Below are positions 35,001 through 49,623 of a stretch of DNA of 64,000 nt, piece after piece. Source of the DNA: Phaeoceros laevis (lineage: Eukaryota; Anthocerotophyta; Anthocerotopsida; Notothyladales); assembly GCA_049999765.1 (NCBI GenBank), contig JBNGIQ010009192.1:1-64000 (forward strand), in the 5' to 3' direction. A program made the position numbers and the translations under genes. The notes beneath the pieces were generated by a model, which made no database searches, was not told where the DNA came from, and saw only the letters and a program-made list of their open reading frames with translations. Within the stretch, counting starts at the first letter, position 1; each line of letters begins with the position of its first letter.

Positions 35001-36016
35001 GGGTCCCGCATTTTGTGGTGATGAAAAAATCGTGTGGATTAAAGGGGTCTTGTCACCTCCCATCCATATTGCTTTCCTGCATTAGGTGAAAAAACTGGTG
35101 AAGCTGAGTGAGGTCAGAAAGCTTGACTGGGATCTGCTTTTGGAGGCTATTCTTGACACCAAGGACCTGCAGGAAGAGGTATATCGTGCTCTTCAAACAA
35201 CTTTTATCCTTGTGTTCGATGGGCTTGTTGCTAGGAAGGAATTTTGTTAGGAGTCAACTCGCTTGATTTCCTTGTTCAGATGCAAGAAACTAAGAAAAGT
35301 TTGAAAAGGAGGTCAACACGCATGTCCTTGCCAAAGGACAAGGTGAGAGACAAAAGAGCTCATTGTTCCCCGTATTGCCTGGCAGCCCCCCTGAACCATT
35401 CTGATAAATTTCATGGTGTTCATGGTTCGCCTTGACATCCTGCAGAGACAAGAACTGGAGACTCTGTTCATCGCTGGTGATGCAAGTCAGGAAGGGTTAC
35501 TAACATTCAACGACTTCCTGGACATAGTCTCAGTGGCCAACCCTAGCATTAAGAGCCAGATTGCAACTCGCATGTACCGAGAAACGCTGGTGCTGATGGG
35601 AGGAGGCGACCGGGTCAGCCCTTCCGCATTTGCCACAATTGCTCACACTCGAGGCATCGGTGTGACTCCAGAAGTCATCCACATCGTCCTCAAAAGGACC
35701 TGGGCCAAAGTGAGTTCACCTCCTCCTCATCCCCTAGCTGCAGGAGCGGTGTCTGTACCCCTTCTGGTCCTCAACATACGTCTGGTTGTAGGTTCAACCA
35801 AGGGTGAACGTGAATCTCCTCAAGGACGAGGAAGTGAAGGCCGAGTTCGAAGAGGTGCGCAGTGCGCTTGTTCAAATGATCGAGGCCAGACGGGACTTAA
35901 ACGCGGCAGTGCAGATCTTCCGGGCCTTCGTGCTTAAATTCTGCAAGCAAGCTCCCGAGGAAGTGGAGGAAGAGCCCCACGACGAGGATGAGCCAACGTT
36001 CAACTTCGACGACTGA
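29056..36016 (+). CDS. Large coiled-coil/EF-hand-like protein, possibly axonemal
   Basis: Twenty-one exons give 1,629 residues: 29056-29918, 30007-30325, 30415-30561, 30735-30930, 31031-31473, 31615-31689, 31786-31935, 32007-32081, 32230-32567, 32671-32851, 32970-33323, 33415-33671, 33780-34031, 34129-34225, 34314-34529, 34614-34691, 34769-34972, 35086-35178, 35280-35342, 35446-35709, 35792-36016. All phases agree. The first about 290 residues are Ser/Pro-rich. A middle segment has VRQVRIHCEDRGNLLLHLW followed by a coiled coil (about 32240-32420), a pattern I associate with axonemal proteins. Further on come Lys-rich and acidic stretches and KRPKSAPGR. The C terminus holds an EF-hand-like loop (DASQEGLLTFND) and an acidic end. 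I do not recognise the exact family. A flagellar role is an inference; a cytoskeletal protein of another kind is possible. The intron at 32852 would start with GC. Confidence 0.8.
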
Positions 36017-38652
36017 CTCTTCTTCTACACTAAAAGAAAAACTGTGGATACTTCACCTCCTCATGCATGATGTTGACACCTCAACAGCAGCAGACAGTAA
36101 AAGCGTATTGTGACTATTCTCAACGCTCCACAATCGAGAAGAATAGGTCTCTCATGCCAGCGAACAATGAGAGGTTCAACACTCTAATAGTCTAGTTGCA
36201 ACAGTGCCAATGCTCGGATCCGCATCTGAGCCACAAGCAGCAGGATTAGAGGTAGGCTATCTCAAGTTTCTCACACTTGGAAGACGTCAAATCTTCTAGA
36301 ATCTAGCGTCTCTACTGGATCTAGAAGCCACTAATCAAGTTGGCAGTGCGGAATCCGAGTTTAGATAATTGATGGTGAGATTCTTGAATCTGCTAGCCAT
36401 TCTTCTTGTGCTGCGTGTTTGAGTAGCAAAAGACTTGGCAGATCTCAAATGATGCACGACGAGTTGAATCCCAAAAGTGCCACGGCAAAACAGACCGGAC
36501 CCGACCGTACGTGTTAGTGCCGTGCCTCTATTTCCTCGTCCACCGGACACCTACAGGAGGGCCATATACTGAATCTAGGGAGGTAGAAAAGAGGAAGATT
36601 CTGCTTCGCCCAGCTACTTGCAGGCAGCTGCTGTGGTGACCAAGGAGAAGGAGAGCGGTTGAACCTTTTTGACGTTCGGGCTCGCAACCCGATGACCGGC
36701 TGCCTCGCCACGCCCGGATATTCCTCTTTAGATGCTTCAAATTGCACGACTCTTGTGCGGCCTTTCGTGCAGCCCAGTCTTCGCGCTTGGATCATTGTCA
36801 CGAAAGGCTGAGTTTCTTTACGTTTCTTACATTCATAGATTTGTTTGAACCCGTTCAATAAACTAGTCTCCACAGTCCAAACTATCAATCTATCAATCTT
36901 TACCTCAACTTCCTCCCTCTATCCTCTATCTAGTTTCCTCATCTGTACAGCTCGGAGATACACCCTAGATAATAGATAGACACTATGTAACCCACTAGTA
37001 GCTAATTTTGATCCTTGGGACCATAAGTATAAGAAACCTACTGATTCTATTTATAATATCATAGATGTAGAAACATATTCATCATGATCACCAAAATATG
37101 GAGTCTTTTTGCGCGTACAAAATAACCTTGAATGACTTACTAGGAATGAATTTATAGTCGCTTTTTTACAAAGCTATAGATTTTGACTTCTTTTCCAAGC
37201 ATGTAACACACACATCTCTCTCTCTACAATATAAAACATTCACCATGGATAACTTCTTACAAAGTACAAAGCTATGATATTTTGACTTCCTTTCCACGTG
37301 TATGATGTTTAGTGCATAAATCTCCTCAAGCCCTAATTCCATCATGGTCATCCTACTAGAGAGAGATAGTGTTCTAGAAGGACAAATGTAATCCCATCAT
37401 GCTCATCCTACTAGAGAGAGATAATGTTCTAGAAGGACAAATGTAATCCCATCATGCTCATCCTACTAGAGAGAGATATTGCTAAGAAGGACAAGCATGG
37501 GATTGTGGTTTGAAGGCTAAGATCTAGCCCAAAAGTTTGTAAAGACTTCCTCAATATGTAAAAGTTATAACTTATAAAATACAACTATGGCAAAACACTA
37601 TTTTGTTAAAGACTCCATTACTTCTTGATGAGTAAGAGTTGACAATGGCGCATTACCCAATATCCTGGAAGAATATTCTAAAGTGCTACCAAGTTAGAAT
37701 AATATTCATATAGATGATCACAGATTCACAACTTCACAAGCTTTTCCGAATTTTAAAAAAATGGCGAAACAGCTATAATGTTGTCCTCGGTAACTCTCAT
37801 TATTTACCCATGGGCGGCGGAAATCAGCCTTCCACCGGTTGACAGATGCGGCCGTGACCGGCTGATAAGATGCTTCCCCCCTATTTCTCTGCTGTCGTCG
37901 GCTTTGCGCTTTGCTTCTCTGACCCTCGTGGTGTCTCTCTTCCCGTCTCCGCATCGCATCCACCTCCCTACCCGCTTCCCCGCGGCCCTACGCCAACCTA
38001 CCGCCCGATCCCCTTACCCCGCTTCCTACCTCCCTGCAGCTGCTGCTTCGGCAGCCGCATTCCCTACTGGATACGGCATGTGCTGGGAGGGACTAGTGTG
38101 CCCCTGCAGATTCTGTTAGCTCACTTGTACGCGGCAGGAAGGGGGGGCAGTGCTGCAGCGGCTGTGGATTGCTGAACCCCGGGCCCGTGAAGGCTAAGGA
38201 GGATCCGTCGGGGATTGAAGGAGCTGCTGCGGATTGCGTCAGCTGTTGCAGCTTGGGATGTGGTGAGAGTAAGCTGAGGCTCTCTACCTATTGTTGGTGA
38301 GCAAGCTCGTAGTGGAGCATGTGCTGTCGAGGTGTGCAATTGGCTGCCTCGCTGCTACTCTCTGAAGTTGTGAAGGCGGAGGACCGACGTGCGGCCGTGC
38401 TTTAGGCCGAGGGCGGAGTGAGGCAGGCCGCCCCGTGAAGCCTGGCGCCGTCCGTTCGCGGCCAGCGCTTTTGCCACTTCCACTGCACCTTTAGGTAGCT
38501 CCCTAGAATGCTTCCCGTTGTAGGATAGCTCTTGCCGCTCGTACAAGGTCGTTCTTTACCTCTTTTTCCCGCCCGGTGCTGAGCTTAGGGTGAATGGTGC
38601 AACTTTTGCAGGTGCAGGTCAGTCTCGCGCGGGGGTGCTGTCGCAAGGGGTG
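36017..38652. other. Intergenic region, AT-rich in the middle, plus 5' UTR of the MYB-CC gene
   Basis: No protein-coding gene recognised. 36900-37750 is AT-rich. The GC-rich part from about 37850 is likely promoter and 5' UTR of the next gene, perhaps with a UTR intron ending at the TTTTGCAG before 38613. Frames in the right part have no domain. Confidence 0.55.
37338..37487 (+). repeat. 55-bp tandem repeat, nearly three copies
   Basis: The unit starts CCCATCATGCTCATCCTACT, continues with AGAGAGAGAT, TTCTAGAAGGACAA and ATGTAAT, and repeats with only a few differences. The third copy is cut short. Confidence 0.88.
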
Positions 38653-41911
<3,259 letters not shown>

Positions 41912-42618
41912 AGTGTTCACCCTTCCAACATGCGTAGGCATGTCCACAGCCTGGAGATGGAGCTAACGGCAATGGCATGTGAAGAACATTTTTTAGAAGT
42001 GTACGTCATTCAAATTAAAATAACCTGTTTTTGATTCGGTTGCTTGACCAGTTAGGGGTCATAGATGTGTCCATCCTTATCCGTTGTGGCGCACCAGCTG
42101 TTCTTCAACAGGTAGTGTTTTCTGGGAGTTCATTCCAAAGAATGAGCTTTTTGGACAGGACACAGCCTGCCTTATCTTGCCGTGTGAAAGTCTGTTGTCC
42201 CTTGGACAAGCGGTGGACAACTGGGGCTCTTAGGGGTTCAGGTTAGATTATCTGCGACGACTTCTGGATCGAGATTGCAGGCAATGAGACTTGTGGATCA
42301 GGCTTTGCCGGCCAAAAAGACTCCATATGTCAATCCAGAGCACGGACTGCCGGTAGGCCGCTTGTGTGCTTTGGCTCCCGAGTTCAAGCTACTGCTGGCC
42401 AAATGCTGGAAGCATGCTGGCCAAATGCTGGAAGCATGACAAGTTTGCAATTGGCATTTCTTGAAAGTGGACAGAACGGCGAAGTTCAACTTGGCCCTTC
42501 GCGGCTCGACCGTTGAAGAGGGCTGACAAAACCCCAGGAATATTCGGACCTCGCCACTCTACCTTTTGTCTGGATTCCTATATTGAAGAGCGGCCGCCAT
42601 CCGGCCAATTTTTCTCGT
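41912..42618. other. 3' flank of the MYB-CC gene
   Basis: Probably 3' UTR and spacer. A short direct repeat (CTGGCCAAATGCTGGAAGCATG) occurs twice at 42396-42438. No gene recognised. Confidence 0.5.
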
Positions 42619-43158
42619 AGAGTGCACCCTGGTTAAATGTTACCTGGATAAGTGTTATCCCTGGATAAGTGTTATCCCTGATAAATGTTACGGGCTGTGG
42701 CGCTCCCCTAAAGGCAAATGTTATTTGTTATATGTTACACTTCGAGTAAAACGGCCTTTGAGTGGGAGTAGAACTAAATGTTACATTACAGATTAAGTCC
42801 ATAATACACATCATTAGTCCACTTAGGGCACAGTTAGGGCACGATTCACTTTGAGTTTTCCATACTCACTCGATGAGCATGATGCGCCTTAGGGCACGGG
42901 TTTACAGCTTTTGGTGTTGTTTTGTGGAGCCATGTTGCGCTCGGGTGTTAGTTATGTGGTGTGCATGTTGCACTCCGGTGTTAGTTATGTGGTGTGCGAT
43001 TGTGCGCGCATCCATCGAGATTTATATATATATTTATTATTTTTATTTATTTATTAATTTCTGGCAAAAAAATAGGTGAATTAGGTATGTGTTACACTTG
43101 GATAAGTGTTACGCCTCATCGCGCTCCCGAGGTCTAACATTTATCCAGGGTACACTCT
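42619..43158. mobile_element. Terminal-inverted-repeat element (MITE-like), about 540 bp
   Basis: The left end AGAGTGCACCCTGGTTAAAT and the right end, read on the minus strand as AGAGTGTACCCTGGATAAAT, form terminal inverted repeats that continue loosely inward. GGATAAGTGTTA-type motifs are repeated near both ends (42646-42675, 43099-43112) and could be transposase-binding sites. The interior has a TATA/TTTATT-rich run at 43019-43065 and no coding capacity. No target-site duplication was identified. Confidence 0.65.
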
Positions 43159-43246
43159 GGCGTCGAGTTCTTGATGCTGTCATGGCATGGAGGCATGGAG
43201 AGTCATGGACCGTGTAAAGTGGGAGCAGCGTACATGAAGCTATGTT

Positions 43247-43799
43247 TGCTAAAAGGATTTTTTTTATTTTTTAGTGAATTACGGCACGTTTTCATATTAG
43301 ACGCAAATTTGTATACATTTACACTTTATCCTAACGTGCCTATCCTTTCTCTTCCGCTACGCCCAAGCTATTTGAATCTTAATTGCACTCCCAACTTGAG
43401 CCTTCGGCGTTTTCCGTTCCACTGGAGGCCAAGTAGCCAGCCGCCAACCCACCAACCTGCCAAGCCGGTGCGCGAGCAGCACAGCTCGTGAGCAGGACGC
43501 ACGAGCCCCGCTTCAAGGGCCCCATCACAGCCAGTCTTCGCCAAACTCGCCGCCAGTCGCCAGCACGCCACCGGGACGTGCCATCGCTAGCGCAGCCGCG
43601 TGGGTTCCTGCCTCAAGGGGCACATGCCCAGCGAGGGGGCAGCCCGCCATGTGGCCCCATACTTGCCGGTCCCTCAAGGGGGGTGGGCAAGAGGGGGCAG
43701 CTGGTGGCCGGGGTTCGGAATTGAACCCCCCCTTGCCCGATGGCAGGGCTCGCGCCCTACCATCAGGGTGTCCCTCGCGGGACTGCTAAAAGGATTTTT
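43247..43799 (-). mobile_element. SINE with tRNA-like head and 16-bp target-site duplication
   Basis: The perfect 16-bp repeat TGCTAAAAGGATTTTT at 43247-43262 and 43784-43799 flanks an insert of 521 bp. On the minus strand the insert begins with a tRNA-like head: a hairpin GTCCCGCGAGGGAC, an A-box-like TGATGGTAGGGCGCG, then the exact B-box GGTTCAATTCC at 43727-43717. It ends in an A-rich tail (CTAAAAAATAAAAAAA). GC content is far above the flanks. A head with internal Pol III promoter boxes, an A-rich end and a target-site duplication define a SINE mobilised by a LINE. Confidence 0.8.
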
Positions 43800-44853
43800 A
43801 CAAGGTTACGCCTTCTTCTTTGAGAATTTGGTACTATTTACAATGCTCCAGGGCTAGGTGTTGATTATTGATAGGCTGGGGTTTGGGCACGAGTTGAGTG
43901 GCCGCGTTTAAGGTTGGGCTAGGGAGCTCTATTGTGGAGATCCTTTCTAAGCAAGAGCTTGAGTTGGCTCATGCCTCGAGCTCTGGAGGCTGTTTGATGT
44001 ACTATGCCTTGATGAATGAATGAATGAAGCGTAACCGGTGTGGGCGTCCAACCAACCGGATAAAGAAAGGGTTGTGGCAGCAAGTCCATCTGCGGTAGAG
44101 CAGATCTTTTGCGGGGCTTAATAGGCTCAGGCGGTCCCTTTAGGGGTTAAGAGAAAACGTTTGCACTGAGACTCATATACATGCAAGGGAATCGACAAAG
44201 AAACTCCTCAAGAAAATCCACAAGAAACTCCTCATATACACATATATATTCTAGAAACGCATGAAACTAAGACTCCTTCCACTTTAAAAACTTGAAACGA
44301 ACTCATAGGGTGCATGTCATGTGTGTCCTCTGTGACTTGTGTGTTCATATGCGAGTCAGCCCTACAACAATGGAGTTGCTGGGCAAAAGGAGGATTCCAC
44401 ACTAACAAGGTCTCCAGAGAACCGGGCTCCGCTCTTCNNNNNNNNNNNNNNNNNNNNNNNNNNNNNNNNNNNNNNNNNNNNNNNNNNNNNNNNNNNNNNN
44501 NNNNNNNNNNNNNNNNNNNNNNNNNNNNNNNNNNNNNGCCTTCGGCAAACCCCCTTAACACAGAAAATGGGCAAGGTATCTTCGTGAAAAAGGCCTTTTC
44601 GCACTGGCATGTAATATTTAATTTTTTCAGACACGTGTACATTTTTGGAGAAGTGCAATTTCAAGCTTTTTTAGAAAAAAAAGAGTCAAGTTCTCGGACA
44701 CGCGGACACGATACCGGTAACTGCTGCTTTTAAAAATCGGACCGGTCAGTTCGCGGGCTAACCGGGCTGCAAGTTATAAAAAACCAACACTACCGCCACG
44801 GTCCCGTCGGACAAAAAACAATTGTCCTGGTCATCCGGGACCATGACACAAAA
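43800..44853. other. Intergenic region with a 100-N gap
   Basis: No gene recognised. A run TGAATGAATGAATGAAG at 44012-44029 could be the tail of another LINE, but no LINE coding sequence was seen. The gap is 44438-44537. Confidence 0.5.
44438..44537. other. Assembly gap (100 N)
   Basis: Scaffolding gap of nominal size in non-coding sequence. Confidence 0.99.
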
Positions 44854-47800
44854 CTACCTGCCACCACCGTCATATCGCTCCGTCTCCTCCAGGAGGCTGT
44901 CGCCCAACTGTCGAAGGCTAGCCTCCGTCCTTCCCGTGTTCGGAGGTGCAGGCGGCATAGCATTCTCGGAGTCGCCCTCCAACGGATCTTGTGAGTCATC
45001 TGCAGAGTCTCCACCGCTAAAATTGTTATCAATTGCTGCCTCCTTGGCCACCTCCTGCATGCTGTCCGGGGCGGCAGTCGCTGCCTCTTTCACACCCAGC
45101 TGTGGCCGTACCTTCGCCTTTAGTTGCTTGTCCGCCCCCAACGCCTGCACTGCTGCATACACACATTGCCCTGATCCCAAGCCAGTAGAGTAGCTTGGCT
45201 CCTTGCGGAATGCACTGTCAGATGTAGTCCAAGATGCTGCCCCAACCTCCTCATCTGCATTGGGCAGCGTCTCCAAGCTGGCCACCCGAATTGGTATGAA
45301 CTGTGCACATCGCGGGTCAACCTCAATGGACACACAATGTCTCCCAGACTGCAAAGCAGCAACCATAGTACTTCCAGTGCCTGCGCATCCATCAACCACC
45401 CAGTCTCCTGCGGAAGAAAACCAGTTCACAAGCTTGGACATGAGGCGAATGGGCTTTTGATATGGGTTTACCACCTTTGAATCCAGTGTGCTGTAGCACA
45501 GCTTGTGCATAACTGTTGCCTCCTTGAATATGTTGGTGCATCCTGCTTCACTTTCAATTGATTCATCCAAAGCAAACATATCTGCGACAACATCATTGCT
45601 ACTAGAAGAACATGCAATTGTGAACAAGTCTGTGGACTCATACATACTTCCTGCCTCACATGGTGCAAGATTACTTTTTTCCCACACGCAGGTTTGTATG
45701 CCTCCATTGCAATGATCTCTAAGCACCTTGCGGACCACATCTGTATCATCAATGCTATGGAACAGCACAGCCCTCCACACAGTAGCCCTTGTTATGTTAG
45801 CAAATGCAACAACAATTCTCTCAAGTTGCTCGCAAGTAAACCGGTCGTCATGGCTAGTCCCTTCAAGTCCCGTCCCTCTTGGCAGGTCTAAACAAAGTAA
45901 GCTGTACAGTCGCGGCTTTAAATACCTGCTCATCTGAACAACGTCCTCATTGAACACAAGATACATACATTTTTCGCCTGGCTCGAAAGTGTCATCTCGG
46001 TAATACTCAACCACATCATCATTGTCCCTGCCCATGAGCTGCCGTTGGTCTTCTTGCTAATGATACCACGATTTCGCTCTTTTGATGAGTTCGTTAAATT
46101 TTCTTGGGAGGACTGCACTCTTGCCCACGTCTTTCGCTTTCTGGCAGTCCACAAAAACCACATACATGTGTAAGTCTGATGTATGTTGCATGACAAACGC
46201 AACATAACTTGTACAATACAGCACACAAGCTCCACATAAATTGCAAAATACAGCCCGGGCATCCAGGGTTTAAGGTGTACAGCTACACATGTTCTGAGCA
46301 TTGGCATCCAGGTCTACAGCTACACATTGGCATCCAGGTGTACAGCTACACATGTTTTTGACAGTTGACCTTCTTCAGCATCAAGTGCTTTCGGTGAACC
46401 CGTGTGCCACACAGCAAAGCAACATTTTCACGAAATTTACAAACTGACGTGAGGCATACGAATGGTCCGTGACGAAGAGCTTGACAGCCAAGCCTCCCGG
46501 GCATCCAATGCACATGCGAACTCTGAAAATACAAAATCAAATACTCGTACTTCATGGAGTTCTCATAGGAAATCGAGTGCAGAAACGAAATCCAGTGCCT
46601 CAGAGGAATAGCTTCAGAGCCATGCCTCACGGGCAGCCAGGGCACATACAAACTCTGCACATACAAAAATCAATGTACGAACTTTTCACAGCCATGCCTC
46701 CCGGGCAGGCAGTGCACATAAGAACTCTTCACAGCCAATGCACATACGAACTCTTCACAGCCATGCCTCCCGGGCAGCCAGTGCACACCATGAATCTGAA
46801 AATTTGAAATGACATGCTCAAACGCATATGCCAAATATGCTAAAGCCAAACATCCCGGGCAGCCAGTGCACATTACAAATCTGAAACTGCGAAATCAAGT
46901 GCTGAAACGAAATGCAATACTCATAGGTCCTACAAAATCTGAAAACGCAAGTGAGGCATGCCACTTTGGCAAACTGCAGCTGAAACGTTGACACGATGTC
47001 ATCGGTAGTATGGTTCGGATACCTCAAACGGGTTTCGTCCCAGTCAGCACACTGCAGTTGCTTCACCATGGCTGCCTGTATGATGTTCAACTTCTTGCAG
47101 TTCTCAAGCCATGCTTGCATCTCCTTCAAACTGAAATCACCGCTCAACACCTGCATGCAAGCTCAAATTAAATTTTTGTCACTAGTTACAGATTTGTCTA
47201 TTCCCTGGAAACCTTTCCAGACATTCATCGGAATAGGCTTATCCACCTCCCTACCACCACCTCTTCGAGGTTTGTTTCCACTCCCCTCTTGGTCCTTCAC
47301 TTCCTTCCGATCCCACTTCTCAAAAATTTTGTCCAAATAGCTCCAAACTTCAGGCGACACAGTTGCAAGACAATACTCGAGTGTCATGCGGTCTACCAGC
47401 TTCTGCTTTTGCTGCTTTGTGGGTGATTCTCCATCGCTGGTTGGCACCACTCCTAGCCTTTGATAGATGTCCAACTTCCACATCATGGACAGAGGAAGGC
47501 TAGACCTGACCTGATGTCAACCTCATCTTTGATGTACCGCACTCTCTCAACGAACGAAAAGCTCTTCCTTTGATCAGGCACCACATTGTGGTCTGTGGCC
47601 ACCACATGCATCTCCTCCTCTGTCAAACCAACATACACAAAACCCTGCATGTACATGTGATCTTCACAATCCGGATACAACATATGCAGCTCTTTACGGG
47701 CAAGGAATGAATGGTTGCCCCCTAGCACGTAGTACTTGTACTTCCCTGCATGGTAATCATCCCACAGAAAATCCTCCACATTGTCACAGTCATAAGGATC

Positions 47801-49623
47801 CACCAGCACAACAATTGGCAACACTCCGGCATCAACATGCTCCTTCTTCATATTCCTTCACAAAGCATTGACCCAGGACCTGTCCACTCTGCGGACCTAT
47901 GACCCTGGAAGGTCACGTGCAGGCAGCAAATTGTCAATGTGCAGCAACAAGGTTGTTTCAAACACCTTTTTGCCCCTGGCTGTCTTGCGAGCTTCGATTG
48001 TTGCCCCTTCCACCACCTGCCTGCTCAGCCGATCCTCGTCGGTCACAACCGCAGCATCCACCTTGAATCTCCCGCTGCCTCTAGTCACCCGCTTCATCAA
48101 GGAGCCACGATGGCTCCTGCTATCTCGGCCATCTTCAGATTCTCCGTCCTAAATAGCTGAGGCCTCAGCCATGCCTTTTCGTTTCCTCTTCGGAACACTT
48201 GCTGCTTGACCACACGCTTCCTCCTTGCCGGTTCAGTACGCTTGGAACCCTCGGATGCAAGCCTGCGCTTTTTAGCACTCCTACTAGGAGTTTGGAAGGA
48301 GTCCAGACTCGGCCGCTCCTGGGAGTGTGCGTTCAGGTGGACAGCTGCCGCCCCCTCCCCGTCTTCATGATCACCGTCCTCCCCAAGCTGTGCCGGCTGC
48401 CGACCGTCCTCCCCGTCCCCACTGTCGGATTCTTCGCTGTCTGCCGAAGCCTCGCCTTCATCGGATGCAACTGGCTCAGGTTCAGAGGCCTGGCTCCCAC
48501 CCTCCACGGACGACCTGCTGCCGCTTCCTGCCCGTGCTGCAGCTCCCTGCCCCGGCCGTCCGGGAACAGCTGCAGCTGCAGTTCCCTGCCCCGGCCGCCC
48601 GGGAATAGCTGCAGCTGCAGTTCCCTGCCCCGGCCGCCCGGGAACAGCTGCAGCTGCAGCCGCATCAATGGCAATATGTGATGTCTTCTTCCAAGCAAGA
48701 TTGTCCGCTACACAGGTCAGTGCTGCCTCGTGCATAGCTTTGTGGAATGGAGAGCCATGTACAGCCTGCATGGTGTGAACACGTAAAGGGGTAGTTAACT
48801 TACCTACGAAACTACATGTGGTGTGAACACAAACAGGTAGTTAACTTACCTACCTAACTACCTTTCCTCATGCCATGACATGCAGTCAATTACCTAGTTG
48901 GGTACTGGACATTTACTCACAGATTTCTCGATCATTCCCACATGCAGTGCATCACGCAGCTGTGCTGGTTGGCAGCATGCCAAATCCAAATCTTTGATGG
49001 CAAGGTGGAACAACTTGTACTGGTCTGGTCCCCCCCGAATTGTTGCTGTCTGACCCCAGGCAGGCAACAAGTATCAACATGATTGAATCGCCTCAAACGT
49101 GAGCAAGCTGAGTGAAGACAACCGTTCCCGCAAATGCTTTCTGGGTTGTTGGCAATGTATTCCCTTTCCCACAAACGTAGAGGAAGAGGGACTTCTCGGG
49201 CACTGCAACCTGCACACTCCAAGGGCGGCCAACATAGTCAAATTTCCTGGTCGTTTCCATCAAAGTTTTGATGTGCTTGACGTCGGCCAGGTTGTAGGGC
49301 GATGTGAACTCCGGGGTCTTGGGAGGACTGATGCGGTAGGTGCTATCGACGGCAGGGCTCTTGCTCGCCGACTTCCTCCCTCTCTTGGATGCTGCAGAGG
49401 GCGAGTCGCCTGTGGATTCTGTGCCGGCTGCTCCACCTCCAGCACTCCTCTTCTTCGCCTTCTCTCCTCTAGCAGCTTCGTGCTCCTGCTGAGGACGATC
49501 AGGCAACGAGGGAGGGATGTTTTCCTGCTGCTCACGCCGTGGAGGTCTAAACCATTGCCCAGAGCCAGGCCTAGGGGAAGGCCGATTCCCGGCACCAATC
49601 GATGCCACAAGAGGAGGCACCAT
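44854..49623 (-). CDS. ParB-like domain plus beta-class DNA methyltransferase protein, with two frame lesions
   Basis: Parts are read leftwards. Exon 49623-49099 is basic and Ser/Pro-rich. Exon 49049-48921 follows, then an exon from 48765 with three AAAAVPGRPGQGT repeats and an acidic patch. A block at about 48115-47900 runs into a ParB-like segment (47851-47483) with YYVLGGNHSFLARKELH, the counterpart of the ParB/Srx DGNHR motif. Then come a linker to 47163, an exon from 47156, and the methyltransferase from about 46182 to 44854. The latter has motif X-like NPYQKPIRLMSKLV and, after it, motif I-like VVDGCAGTGSTMVAAL and GRHCVSIEVDPR. That order is the beta class of N4-cytosine/N6-adenine methyltransferases. 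The place of the DPPY motif reads DLPR. An in-frame TAG (46057-46059) and a one-base frame shift near 47490 interrupt the reading; they could be real decay or sequence errors. The intron at about 46.2-46.9 kb is full of satellite repeats. Confidence 0.7.
46257..46880. repeat. Satellite-like repeats in an intron of the methyltransferase gene
   Basis: CAGCCATGCCTCCCGGGCAG-type units with (C)CAGTGCACAYANRAACTC occur at least five times between 46490 and 46880 at irregular spacing. GGCATCCAGGTSTACAGCTACACAT occurs twice at 46308-46352. They lie between the exon ending near 46970 and the one starting near 46182. Confidence 0.8.
48540..48662 (-). repeat. 39-bp coding minisatellite, three copies
   Basis: A 39-bp unit encodes AAAAVPGRPGQGT (once with Ile for Val) three times in tandem in the ParB-methyltransferase gene. 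The copies are almost identical, which suggests recent expansion. Confidence 0.85.

Noticed and set aside
44005-44035. TGAATGAATGAATGAAG as the end of a second LINE
   Set aside because: No LINE coding sequence or target-site duplication was found near it.
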